From Cryptomeria japonica (lineage: Eukaryota; Streptophyta; Pinopsida; Cupressales; Cupressaceae): 64,000 nt of DNA. Shown in pieces: positions 46,601 to 59,500 of this stretch (position 1 is the first letter of the stretch; each line of letters starts with the position of its first letter). A program made the translations under genes and the position numbers. The notes under the pieces are model-generated. The model made no database searches and was not told where the DNA came from. It saw nothing but the letters and a program-made list of their open reading frames with translations. The stretch covers positions 655,374,468 to 655,438,467 of the forward strand of contig NC_081409.1 of assembly GCF_030272615.1 (NCBI RefSeq), given 5' to 3'.

Positions 46601-49600
46601 TCCTGGACCTATAAAGCATCCCAATTCAAAATGTGTTTCTCATCAGGTACATACTTTTTAAGAAGAGATACAAGGAAGACATCATGGATTCGGCTCAACT
46701 GGGGAGGTAAGGCCAACCGGTATGCAACTGGATTAATCCTTCCCAATATTTCAAAAGGTCCAACATAACAAGGTGCAAGCTTAGTCCTGTTCCCAAATCT
46801 TATGGAACTCTTGTGTGGCCTAACCCTTAGGAAGACTTTCTCTCCTACCTCAAACTCCCTTAGTGTTCTATTTTTGTTTGCATAACTTTTCTGCCTATCT
46901 GAGGCTTCCTTCAATCTTTGCCTAATTTCCTTAGTTTTCCTCTCCATCTCTTTCAACATATCCAGTCCAATAATCACTCTATCTTCAAGACTATCCCAAC
47001 TCAAAGGTGTTCGGCATGGTCTACCATACAATGCTTCGAAGGGTGCCATTCCCAAAGATGTTTGATATGTATTATTGTAAGCAAATTCTACTAGAGGTAG
47101 ATATTCTTCCCATTTCCTCTGTTGGTCCATGCAATACATGTGAAGTAGGCCTTCCATAATTTGATTTGTCCTTTCTGTCTGATCATCGCTTTCAGGATGG
47201 TATGCCATGCTAAAATTTAGTTGAGTTCCTAGAGCCGATTGAAGAGTGGTCCAAAACCTTGAAGTGAATCTAGCATCTCTATTTGATATGATTTTCTCTA
47301 GTATTCCATGCAACCTAAATATTTCCTTAACAAAGTGCCTAGCCAAGGTAGGTGCATCATCTATCATATTCCCTGGTATAAAGTGTGCCACCTTAGTGAG
47401 TTTGTCAATTACCACCATTATTGTATCATGCCTAGAAGGTGACATGGGCAACCCTTGCACAAAATCCATGCTAATAACTTGCCACTTGTGTTGAGGTACA
47501 TCGTGCAATTGTAACAATCCAACTAGATGTCTATGTTCTACCTTTACTCTTTGACACTCCAAACATTTAGCCACATACTTGACAATGTCATTCTTCATCC
47601 CTTGCCAAAAGTATAACTTCTTTAGATCTATATAAAGTTTGTTAACTCCTGGGTGTCCCAAATAAGGGGCATTGTGAGCCTCTGATGAGGCTACTTCCCT
47701 TACTTTTCTTGAATTAGGAATATAGATTCTATTATTGTATCTGAGCAACCCATCTTCATCTAATGTATACCCTTCAATCTTAGGATCAATTGGATCATAT
47801 TCTAAAGTCAATTTGACTTGCTCATACCATGGATCATGTCCTTGTTCATCCATTACTTGCCTTTTGAAAGAAGATTTGAATGTTGTTATAGTCATCAAGT
47901 GTCTCTTCCTACTTAAGGCATCTACCACCCTATTTTCCTTCCCCTTAATATATTCAATTTCAAAATCATATTCACTTAGAAACTCTTACCACCTTCTTTG
48001 TCTGGCATTTAAGTGGGGTTGGGTAAAAATGTACTTTAGTCCTTGGTTATCTGACTTTAACTCAAAGGGCTTCCCTAGTAAGAAGTGCCTCCATTTTTGT
48101 AGGGCATGCACAATCGCTGCCAACTCTAAGTCGTGGGGTGCATAATTGACTTCATGAGTCTTTATATTTCTAGATTCGTAAGCTACTACCCCTTCATCTT
48201 GGACAAGTACTCCTCCTAACCCTTCAATAGAAGCATCAGTTACGACTGTGAAGTGTCCATTCAGATCTGGTACCTTTAGAATGGGTGCTGAAGTTAGTTT
48301 CCCCTTCAAAATTTGGAATGCCTTATCACTTTGTTTTGTCCACACAAACCTTTTACCCTTCCTTTGCAATGAGGTGATGGGGTTTTCTATCTTAGAGAAT
48401 CCTTCCACAAACCTCCTATAGTAACCTACTAGCCCCATAAAGCTTCTTACCTCGGAAATATTTTTAGGGATTGGCCATTCTACTATTGCCTTTATTTTAT
48501 CTGGATCAACTGCTATTCCTTCCTTTGATATTATATGCCCAAGGTAGTGAATCTTTTCCTCAAAGAAGGCACATTTGGACAATTTCCCATATAACTTATG
48601 TTCTCTCAACCTTTGCAAAATAATTTGTAGATGTACTAAATGTTCCACTTCATTCCTAGAGTAAATCAATATGTCATCCAAAAATACCAAAACAAATTTA
48701 TCCAAGTAGTCATGGAGTACACTATTCATTAGGTTCATAAATGTAGCTGGGGTGTTGGTTACACCAAAAGAAACTACTGTGAATTCATAATGCCCATATC
48801 TAGTCCTAAAAGTTGTTTTCGGAATGTCTTCCTCCTTAATTCTAAGTTGATGGTACCCTGACTGGAGGTCTATCTTTGAGAAAACTATTGCTCCTTTCAT
48901 TTGGTCAAAAAGATCCTCTATGCGAGGTAAGGGATACCTATTATTTATTGTGACCTTGTTCAACATCCTATAGTCTATGCATAGCCTTAAGGTTCCATCC
49001 TTCTTCTTAACAAATAAGACTGACGCTCCCCATGGTGATACACTTGGCCTTATTAATCCCTTAGCTAAGAGTTCCTCTAATTGCATTTTGAGCTCTTGTA
49101 ATTCAGTTGTGTTCATTCGGTAAGGTGCCCTTGATACTAGTTCATCTCTTGGGAGTACTTCGATAGAAAAGTCAAACTTCCTTTTAGGGGGTAAGTCGGG
49201 TAATTCTTCTGGAAAAACATCCTTGAATTCTTTTAAGAAGGGGGTATTTTCAAAGGTGGGTGTATTTTCCTCTTTTCCTTCATCAATTTCAACCATATAG
49301 ATTAAGCCTCCTCTTCTCCTTTCCTTCTTTAATTGCATGGTTGAGATGGTTTCTATATTAATGGGTTTAAACTTTCCTTGGATTTTGACCCTTTCCCCCC
49401 TATCATCCAAACATTCAACAACTTTGTTATAGCAATCTACATTAGCTTGATGGTCTGTTAACCAACTCATTCCAATAATTATATCATATAATCCTAAGGG
49501 TGCCACATAGAGATCTACCCTTGTTTCAAACTCAGGAAATTGTACCCTTGCCCTCGGCAAACACTTAGTTACTTCCCTAGTTGCATTATCCCCATATTGA

Positions 49601-50898
49601 ACCATCCATGATGACTCCATTTGATTAACTTTTTATGCATATTTGCTTACTAATTCAGGTGAGATGAAACATTCAGATGATCCAATGTCAATTAGAATTG
49701 ATATTGGTTGTTCAAATAGTGTACCTGTAGTTTCCACAGGAACATTTTGGTATCTTCCTCTTCGGTTCCTAACCGCTGCATGAATCCTTTGTTGGGGCCC
49801 TTGTTGGGGTTGATTGTCCCTAATTTGTCCTTGCATCATGGGGCACTCTCTAGCAAAATGGTTTCCCCCACACATGAAGCATCCACCTGGAGGACCCCTC
49901 CTACCTTGATTTCTAGGGGGATCATTCCTTGTTTCATTGACCCTAGGTGGATAAGTTACCCTATTCTGCTGGTCATTCCTGTTATAGTTGCCTCTATTAT
50001 TATTGCCCCTGTTATTATTATTATTTCCATTTCTTTGATATTGATTAGGAGGTGGCCTTCTTTCGGAAGAATTATTCCTTTGACCCTTGTTGAAATTAGT
50101 GTTCCCATTGAATTCTTGCTTCCTTTTAAATGAGTGGTTCCCATTATAGTTCCATCCTGCTAGTGTTTGAATCTTCCTCTCTCGCCTTAGGGACTTTTCA
50201 AGTACTTCATTCATGTTTTTAGGTCCATGCATGTCAACCTCTGCCCCTATGTTCATATTTAGCCCCAAAATGAACTTCCTTGCTTGACCTTCTTCATCTT
50301 TCTAGTACATAGGTACATATTTAAGCAACTTGGCGAACTTATCCCAATATTGTTGAACAGATAGGGACCCTTGACGTAGATTATGGAATTCTGTCACCTT
50401 CTCATCAAAGAACAATTAAGGGAGCCACCTATCTCGAAAGTGGTGAACAAATTGATTCCATGTGACCGTATCCCTGCTATACCCATTCTGTTCCTTGGTG
50501 TTGGTCCACCAACTGGCTGCCTCCCCTATGAGTTGATAGGAACCCCATAAGGCCTTGGTTGTTTCACTAAAATCTCTTAGCTCAAAATACTTTTCCATTT
50601 CATTTAGCCAATTCTAAGCCCCTTCACCAATTTTCCTCCCATCAAACTTAGGAGGGGTGATTTTCTTTAAGTCCTTGGAGAGTTCCAATATGTTATTTTC
50701 CTTTCTATTACCCACCATATTCCCTTGATTGCTACCAGGGTTTCCATTTTAAGTACCACTTCTATTTTCAAAGTCATTCTACCTTTCCCTAAGGTCCTAC
50801 ATTAATTGTTCCAGGAAGTTGATTTTATCTCTTTGTTCGGTTAGAAGGTCGATTATAGCTTGGACCCCATCTTCGTTATTTCTTGGATTGTGTCGATC

Positions 50899-50985
50899 CT
50901 CTTCATGGTCTTCCTCATGGTTTTCTTCATGTTTTTCCTCATGGTTTTCCTCATGGCTTTCCTCATGGTTTTCTTCCCTTTGACT
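50899..50985 (-). repeat. In-frame 12-bp tandem repeat encoding NHEE in gag
   Basis: About seven units related to TCATGGTTTTCC on the plus strand encode NHEE, SHEE, KHEE and DHEE in the minus-strand gag frame. The frame stays open throughout. Confidence 0.8.
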
Positions 50986-51002
50986 CCTAGTACATCTTCC
51001 AT

Positions 51003-51062
51003 TACCCCTTCCTCTTCCTCTTCCTCTTCCTCTTCCTCTTCCTCTTCCTCTTCCTCTTCCTA
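51003..51062 (-). repeat. (CTTCCT)n microsatellite encoding an Arg-Gly run
   Basis: About ten 6-bp units encode (RG)n directly after the gag start MAIG. It is a microsatellite in DNA terms and an RGG-like basic tract in protein terms. Confidence 0.85.
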
Positions 51063-51200
51063 TCGCCATTATAGGTTTTTACTTGAAAGTTAAATTATGT
51101 AGTTAGTTCTTGATTTAGGATTTTAAAATTTAATTTCTACCATTGCAAAGCATTCCCTTAGTTGAATAATTTGAAGTGAGCACAAGGCCTAGATTTGAAC

Positions 51201-51216
51201 CTTTTCTCTGATACCA
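51201..51216 (-). promoter_or_regulatory. Primer binding site of Gypsy D
   Basis: In sense TGGTATCAGAGAAAAG begins 2 nt after the 5' LTR. The first 11 bases match the initiator tRNA-Met site. Confidence 0.87.
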
Positions 51217-51218
51217 CA

Positions 51219-54200
51219 TGTAACGACCCACCATAATTAATTCAACAAAATTGAGTATTCATTTTTTTTGTGTGTTTAATTTAATCATTATGTTTTATTC
51301 AATTGCATACTTTGGGCATCCATCCATTAGGATTAGGCATTCATCCATTCGAGATGAGCATCTAACCATACGGGTTAGGCAATTGCACATACAGGACATA
51401 AGATTTCATCTATCCAATATGGGATAGGCATCTACCCATATGGGGTAGGCATCTATCCAAATGGGATAGGAGATGCTCTGGCTAGAGACTTAGACTCATT
51501 GGGACCATTCGGGTCCTAAGTCACTCACTAAGTACTACACTCTTTTAACAGAAGTGCACCAAGGTTGCCATCCTTAGGAGTAATTAATAACATTAAACAA
51601 GCTTGAATTCTGCCTCAGAATTTGGCTTAAAGACTCAGGAAGTCAAGCGAATCCATACGGGATTCCTTTCGAGTATGCATTGAATTACTTTTTTTTTCCA
51701 ATTTAATTATCTTATCTTTCAAAATAGGATTCTTACTCAACCTTTCTATACCAAGCCTAAACCCCACCCACAAACACTTGAGTATGAGGGACAACTCCAT
51801 CCAAAGACTGCCTACATACCCACTTCGGCACGAGATCAAGGTGTAAAGTATGTAGTTCTATTTTTTGCTCTATGGTTTGATGTAAATTGATTAGTGGGTA
51901 CACAACCCTTTCTAGGGTCAATGTCCCAGACAGTTTCTCTACGGTTGCTACCCATGATGGTAGCACTTAAACAAAGGCTCAAGATAGCCTATTGTTTGTG
52001 GCCTAACAACAACATCCTAACACCTATCATGAGCTTCACCCTTGGCCAAATTGTCAATCACCAATACCCCTTCAAGATTAAAAATCAATTTCATAAAAGC
52101 ATTTCACTCAACATTACTATAGGTGTTTACTATAGTTTAACTCAGTGGATGAAAGATCATTTAAAGGTTATCTTATTAAATTATCGATCCAAGGGGGATT
52201 ACCCGCCCCTTGGATTTTAACATCCAAGTGTCCCTTATTACTCCTTGACGATTTATAGGGACGATGCCACATACGTCATTGATGTAGCTTTATTAGGTGT
52301 TAAGTGTAGTAGTTCAACATGACGGCATTACCCATAAGCATGACCCAGAGGTACCGTATATACCGAACGCTACTAGGTTTAGGTTTCCATCTTCCTTTAT
52401 TTAGTTTTCTAACTAAGAAGCTATGAAAACATCATGCTTGGAAAACAATGCATAATTTTAATTGATTGAATAACTACTTGATGAATTACGTAGAATAAAA
52501 CCAATAACTTGAAATATAACTTGCATATGAAAACTTGCATGTTGATGAATGCATGTGTACTTGCATGAAGACAATAACGTCAATAAAAGTAGTTAATCTA
52601 CAAGTAATTTGCATGATATAAGAATGGTGCAACTTGCATGCATGATTAACCAAATCCAAAAATAGTGATTGATTCAATCATATTAACATGAATTAATTGC
52701 TAAGGGCCAACTAAGTGCCCGATGGATCTTAAATGGAACGAATAACTCTAATAAAAGACTTTGACATAATATAATTTATGAGTATAAAATTTACCAAAGA
52801 TAATTTAATCGTGAATTCACTACACAAAAATCCCTAATATTTAAATTCAACAACTTAAAATTTATAATAAGGAAAGAATTAATATTTCCTAATTTAACTT
52901 AAAATTTAAACAAAAATACAAAACAATTATTAAGAATTAGTTTAATATTTAACTTAAAATTTGATCCGAAGTAATTATTGAAATTCTAAATTGCAAATTT
53001 TAAAATATATATATAAAAAAAAGCTAACTAAGAGAGAAATTTTTGTTTTATTAGTGATTGGGGTGGTGGGGACCATGGGTCCCATCACCCCCCTGTGCTC
53101 CTACATGTGTAGGGCCCGCAGGGTTGAGGGGGCCTCGTGGTCCCCTCCACTCCCCTATGGCCACTTATAGTGACCGCAGGGTAGTGGGGGGTACCGCTAC
53201 CCCCGGCGGTTTCAATACCACTGCCCTGCATGCTACCATTATGTCTTCGGACATTTTCAAATGCCATGCCGAACATAAAAAAAATAATGACATTGAATGC
53301 ATTTTCTTTTTAATTATAATGCGATGTTAATATATATATTTTAATATTCGAAGAAAAAAAATTATATATATATATATTGAATGCAGTTTTTTTTTAATTA
53401 TAATGCGACATTAATATATATATGTTAATATTCAAAAATAATCATAGGGAGGGAGTTTAGAATAACCATAGAGGAAATGTTCACAGAGATTAAAAATAAT
53501 CATAGAGATTTAAATAATTACAGAGAGAAATTTAGAATAATCAAAGAGGAATTAATCGCAGTGAAATCTATCCTTACTTTCAACTAATTTCACAGAGAAT
53601 TTATATAACTAGATAATGAAATCAAATGAGAATATCACAGAGGAAATAATCACAGCGAAAATCTATCCTTTCATTTCAACTAATTTTTTTTGTATAGAGA
53701 AATATATAACTAGATAATGGGATCAAATGAGAATATCATAGAGGAAATAATCACAGCGAAAATCTATTTAAAGGATGAGATTCATATTTCTATTCAAAAA
53801 ACCAGAGAGATGAATTTAGAGGGAGGAAATAATGGATATAATCTAGTTCTTCAACAAGAAATTGATCTAATTCTTATCAAGAAAAACAAATTGATCTAAT
53901 TCTTATCAAGAAAGACAAATTGATCTAATTCCTATCAAGAAATTGAAACAATTGATCTAATCCTAATTCACAGCAAGAACAAGATGCATGATTCAAAACA
54001 AAAATAAAAATTAAAGGACCTGGATGCTTGCAATTGATGTAGAATCCCCTATGAATCCTTCAATTAGCCTCCCTTGATCCTTCAAACTTGAAAGAAATCC
54101 TCCAAAGCAATCTTAGCTATTTTCAAAAATGAAATATGACTACAAAAAGAGTTTCTTGAGAGAAGAATTTCTCTATGGACTAACCAACTCCTATCTTTGA

Positions 54201-54560
54201 AAACTTGCATATCATTTATAAGAAAAATCCCTCTATTCCACTATCTATAATTTTAATTAAAAAAAAAGATTCTTTCCCAATTTTGGATTTCATGCAAATT
54301 GATTAGACTTAGTGGGAGGAGTTACATGCAAGGTGGTGGAGAATCCTCTAGAAGCTTCTTATTCTTCCTACAACATGTGCCATAATTGGATGAGGAAAAT
54401 TGAATAAATAATTAAGAAAAATGTATATTTTCCATGTGTGTGTGTGTGTTTTATTATTTTATCCCTTTATAATATTCATTCAATCATTTAAATAGTTTAT
54501 CAAAAAAATATAATAGAGTTTTTATTTTAAATCCAAAGGTGATAAGGGAGGGTTGTGATA
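51219..54560 (-). repeat. Gypsy D 5' LTR
   Basis: It is the 3342-bp partner of 42772-46359, from TGTAACGACCCACC to GGGTTGTGATA. The last base pair of the TG...CA end has changed. It holds the promoter side of the element, the mini-hairpin array at 51309-51480 and the GC-rich block at 53060-53235. Confidence 0.94.
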
Positions 54561-54565
54561 AAGAG
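54561..54565. repeat. Target-site duplication of Gypsy D, right copy
   Basis: AAGAG, identical to 42767-42771. Confidence 0.92.
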
Positions 54566-55886
54566 GGTTTGTTGTGTCTTTCTATTGACGTCTATGTGAT
54601 ATTATTGGATTCATATTATTTCCCTATTTATGTTTTTATACTACTATTGAGGATCTCCTTATTGTTGGTTTATGTGGTTTTGAGCTTAAGTCATGATTTT
54701 GGTCATATGGCATTTGTTGTATATTCATTGTATCCCTTTATGATTCTATTTATAGCAGTGTTGAACTGATTTTTGGATGTCTTCCTTGATGAGCCTCATG
54801 TTGCATTGTGATGTAATTTTTTATGTGATACCCTATGGTTTTGGTACATGGTAGGGAGAGTGGGATTTTGCATGTGTGGACCAGGGTCTTGAGCATTAGG
54901 CCTCTAGGAGGGGATCTAGACTTGATGAAACCATGTGAAGAGTTTTCTTGTGATTGAAAGTGATAATATTAATAATTAATTAGTGGGTTGGGTATATAGG
55001 AGTTCACTAAACAAGATAATAATTAGTTTTGGGGCCCCACCTCATAGCCTTGGAGGTTTACTCAGGATGAGTTCAGGAAGATCGTTGGAGCAATAAAATG
55101 ATCTCCCTTGAATGGCTCCAAGGTTGAGATGGTTCCACATGTCTATAAGGGTGAGGATTGGCCCCTTCTATTGTGAGGATAGCATGTGATGACACTCTTT
55201 CCTTACATGTGTCCATTATCCATATGCCCTTGTTGTTGATTGTGCCTCTGGAAGTTTCATTGATTTAATTTAGCCTCATGATGTGTTTTAATGTTGTATT
55301 CCTATATTGGAGTCTTGTGGTGTCATGTTGTATGTTGTGGTTGTTAGGTATTATCTTAGGTCTTGAGTATAAGTTGGAACCTTATGGCATCTCCTAGCAC
55401 AAGGGATGGTTCCTTAATGGTGTTACATCCCACTTGTGCCCTACTTGATTATGTCTAGTATTTACACCTTGATACATCTTAACCCTAGTGCATTTTTGAT
55501 ATACTTGTAGATGTTTAATGTGCCCTAGTTTCATGCTTTAATTAATGGATATGTTCAGATGTTTTTGTATATGTGAATGGTGACAATTATGCTTTTAATG
55601 ATGATTTGATGGACTTTGATTGATTAATTGATGAATTTATAGTTAACAATTTGATATAATGTTTTACTTTCGTCATGAATTATTAATTGTTAGAACTGGA
55701 CAAGATTTTGATCTAACTAATTTCGTTGGCCAAGAGTGTGCAGGAGACCATCATCCTCTGTGAAGGGAGGGAAAGTATCATTAGGTCAAAAGGTGAAAGG
55801 AAAGAAAGGACTCAATGCCATTTGAAAATCCTAATCTAAGCCAGGTAAACTTATGTTGACCTTGTTAGACCTTGTTAGCCAGTGTG
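54566..55886. other. Flank between Gypsy D and the microsatellite, no gene seen
   Basis: T/G-rich sequence resembles 41900-42770, of which it is the continuation. Only short, unsupported open frames are present. Confidence 0.5.
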
Positions 55887-55895
55887 TCAGGTAAC

Positions 55896-55945
<50 letters not shown>

Positions 55946-56019
55946 GTATACACACATATATATATATACATCTCTATATATATATACATATATATATATA
56001 CATATGTGTGTGTGTGTGT
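55887..56019. repeat. TA/TATG/TG compound microsatellite
   Basis: Runs of (TA)n with interspersed TATG, TACACA and a final (TG)n end exactly at the left LTR of Copia E. AT-rich TATATA sequence continues right of that element at 60879. Confidence 0.92.
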
Positions 56020-56449
56020 TGTTAGGGTTTCAAGCAAATCCGAAGCAAATATGAACTAACAATTATATGCAGATTTAAATACAAAAGATAAAGAAATAAA
56101 ACAGGACACAGATAACATAGAGATTTAATGTGGTTCACCCAGAATGGGTTACGTCCACCATACACAGCCGTCCAATCTTTCTTATTATCCAGCAAAAATA
56201 GTACATCAACCTTACAATACCTTAAGCATCCCAGCCGCTTATAACATGCGTTTTTAGGGCAACAAACAAAGTCGACCTTTTTAGGGTTTTATTACAATGT
56301 TGGTTTTCATCAATGAAAAATGGCAAAAAAAAATTTCTCGGGGGCTGTCACCCCTAAACCCCTGCCCGGGGCCTAGCCTGACCCCGGACCCCGACGAGGA
56401 TACATGCTGAGTATACAGTACTTTGCTGATCATTCACCACATTTCAACA
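56020..56449 (-). repeat. Copia E 3' LTR
   Basis: It runs from TGTTAGGGTTTC to CATTTCAACA on the plus strand. It holds a GC-rich block (56338-56400) and the copia-type TTTAATGTGGTTCACC phrase. Confidence 0.94.
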
Positions 56450-56465
56450 ATCTCCCACTTGGAGA
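56450..56465 (-). promoter_or_regulatory. Polypurine tract of Copia E
   Basis: In sense CAAGTGGGAGAT precedes the 3' LTR start TGTTGAAATG. Confidence 0.78.
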
Positions 56466-56546
56466 TTGATGCTACACGACACCACTGTACATGCAACATC
56501 CGCTAGATAAAACACTAGGACTTGACTGGTATAAATTCCACAATTA

Positions 56547-59500
56547 TCAATCAAGAAGACCAACAGAAATTGATGAAGAAATCAGCTTCTCCTATGGAAC
56601 TGCCTTTGTGAACATATCGGCAGGATTCTCACTTGTGTGAATCTTCTCAAGCCGTAACTGACCCTCCTCCAAAATAGTCTGGATGAAGTGGTACCCGAGC
56701 TGAATGTGCTTTGTCCTTGAATGAAAAGCAGAGTTCTTTGCAAGATGAATGACACTTTGGCTATCAGTATACAATGGGCTATCCTCTTGTGTCTGACCCA
56801 ATTCCTTTAGAAAATATTGCATCCAAATCATCTCCTTGCTGGCTTCTGTAGCAGCAACATACTCAGCTTCAGTGGTTGAAAGTGCAACAACCTTTTGCAG
56901 CCTAGAAATCCAATTGACTACAGTTCCCCCTATAGTAAAAACATACCCTATAGTACTCCTCCATGAATCAATATCACTTGCCAGATCAGAGTCAACAAAT
57001 CCACTTAGAGCAGCATTAGATCCTTTGAAACATAATGCCTTCGTAGTAGTTCCTTTCAAATACCAAAGAATCCATTTCACAGCATTCCAATGTTCCATAC
57101 TCGAATTACTCATAAACCTGCTCACAACTCCCACTGCATGTGCAATATCTAGCCTTGTGCATACCATTGCATACATCAGACTGCCAATAGCTGATGAATA
57201 TGGGATGTTAGACATTTTATTAACCTCTTCCTGTGCCTTTGGGCACATCTCCTTAGTCAATTTGAAATGACTAGCCAAAGGTGTACTAACTGCTTTTACA
57301 TCCTACATGTTAAATCTTTTCAACACCTTCTTTATATACTCACTTTGGGACAAATTCAAGGTTCTATTTTTCCTATCTCGTGTAATCCTCATACCGAGAA
57401 TTTGCTTAGCTGCACCCAAATCCTTCATAGCAAATGACCTGGCTAATTTCTGTTTAAGATCATTTATATGTTGCATGTTAGACCCAGCAACAAGCATGTC
57501 ATCAACATAAAGCAACAGGATAATATAATTGCCATTATTAAATCTCTTAAAATATACACAATGATCAGAATGACATCTATGATAACCGTGTTCAGCCATG
57601 AAACTATCAAATTTTAAATACCATTGTTGGGGTGCTTGCTTTAGGCCATACAGACTTTTCTTCAACCTACTCACCAAGTTCACCTTACCTTTGGCCTCAT
57701 ATCCTTACGGTTGCAACATGTAAATTTCCTCCTCCAAATCTCAATGGAGAAAAGCTATTTTGACATCTAATTGTTCAAGATGTAAATCATCTGTAGCCAC
57801 AAGACTAAGTACAGTTCTAATTGAAGTCATTTTTACAACTGGAGAAAATATTTCATCATAATCTATACCCTTTTTCTCTGCAAAACCTTTTACCACAAGT
57901 CTGGTCTTATATCTTTTCTGACCTCCTTCCTCCTCCTTCAGCCGATAAACCCATTTGTTAGGCAAGGCTCTTTTTTCTACAGGTAAAGGGACTAAGTCCC
58001 AAGTCTTATTTTTCATCAAGGAGTCCATCTCCTCTTTCATGCCTAGTTCCCACTATTGTTTGGCATCTACCTGGATTGCTTCTTCATATTCTTCTGGTTC
58101 ACCAGAATCCGTTAATAAAATAGAATACAAAAAAGGAGAAAATCTTTTAGGAGGTCTACTTGTCCTCGTAGAACGTATAACACTTGCAGGAGTTTGTGGG
58201 ACAATCTGTTGTTACTGAGCATCAGGTACCTGTGGCATTTCATTTTCATGAATCTCATCCAACACCACATATTCTTGTTTGTCTTGTTCATGCTTCTTTT
58301 CCTACATCTGTTTTGTATACATAACCTTCTCATTAAATATAACATCTCTACTTATTATTTTCTTATTTTCAAAATCCCATAACCGATAGCCATATTCATC
58401 TATCCCATATCCAATGAAGGTACATTTCTAAGATTTAGCATCAAGCTTGGTTCTGTTTTCTTTATCAACATGGACAAAAGCTTCACAACCAAAAGTTTTT
58501 AGAAACGAATAATTTACCTTTTTATCAGTCCATGCCTCCTCTGGAATACCACCATCCAAAGGGGTTGAAGGTCCTCTATTTATCAAATAGACAGCAGTAT
58601 GTACAACATCTGCCCAAAAATGTAAGGGCAATCCAGCATGCAATCTCATGCTCCTCGCACGTTCCATGATAGTCCTATTCATTCTCTCTAACACACCATT
58701 TTCCTGTGGAGTTCCTGGAACTATCTTCTGCTTTCGAATCCCATTTAAGGAATAGTAATCTTCAAATGCTTTGCTGCAATATTCACCTCCATTATCCGAT
58801 CTGAGACACTTCAACTTTTTTCCCGTCTCATTCTCAACCAAAGCTTTCCATTTCTTAAAAGTTTCAAAAACATCTGATTTTTGTTTTAGGAAATATACCC
58901 ATGTTTTTCTGGTTGAGTCATCAATAAAAATAACATAATAACAAGAGCCACCAAGAGATAATACCTAAGTCGGTCCCCATACATCTGAATGTAGAAGCTC
59001 TAACTTCTCACTCTTCTTCTCTTTCCCAACCTTGAGAAATCTGACTCTTTTCTGTTTACCATAAACACAGTTTTCACAAAACTCTAAATCAATCTTCTTT
59101 AGTCCTAGCAATAGATTTTTGGAGTGAATGATTTTCATCCCTTTCTCACTCATGTGGCCAAGCCTATGGTGCCACATTATCAAATCTGTTCTTGCAACAT
59201 TTATTGTTGTTGTCCCTGCAGTAACTTTATCTGTAGCAGCTAAGGTAGAGTAAGTGTTACCAGTACATAGATATAATGTGCCCACCTTCACACCTTTAGC
59301 TACTACTAATGATCCTTTAGTGACCTTCCACATACTGTCTAAGAAGGTAACTATGCAACCTTCACTACCTAGTTGCCCTACAGAAATTAAATTTCTTCTT
59401 AAATTAGGAACATGTCTTACCTCCTGCAGAAACCAACCATTAACCAGCCATTACCATTCTGCAACTTGATCTTTATCTTTCCTTTTCCAACAATTTGATA

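Larger units (their letters stand above)
46609..51069 (-). pseudogene. Gypsy D gag-pol polyprotein
   Basis: One frame of 1487 codons runs from the ATG at 51069, with no frameshift before the TAG at 46609. Gag opens with an Arg-Gly repeat, then NHEE tandem repeats, a gag core (WTNTKEQNGY, VTWNQFVHHFRDRWLP), an N/R/G-rich stretch and the zinc knuckle CFMCGGNHFARECP (about 49880). The protease has LIDIGSSECF, where DTG is expected. RT has [12 protein letters not shown] and [12 protein letters not shown]. RNase H has [14 protein letters not shown]. The integrase has CLECQ, VISMDFVQG, IISNRDARF and DDQTERTNQ. Stops: TAG at 50797, 50779, 50614, 50302 and 46609; TAA at 50749, 50416, 49633 and 47986. 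Confidence 0.93.
42772..54560 (-). mobile_element. Gypsy D: chromodomain-type Ty3/gypsy element, inactive
   Basis: This 11,789-bp element lies between exact AAGAG duplications, with very long LTRs (3588 and 3342 bp). In minus-strand order it has a tRNA-Met-type primer site, one colinear gag-pol frame (protease, RT, RNase H, integrase) and a C-terminal chromodomain now out of frame. This domain order and the chromodomain place it among chromoviruses, most like Tekay/Del. Nine stops, all TAG or TAA, break the frame. Confidence 0.95.

Noticed and set aside
15233-55680. An older LTR element enclosing Gypsy B, Gypsy D and Copia E, suggested by TGTAGTGCC at 15233
   Set aside because: No matching second end, primer site or target duplication could be found.
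55831-56054. Open frames on both strands rich in Tyr and Ile
   Set aside because: They are translations of the TA/TATG microsatellite.
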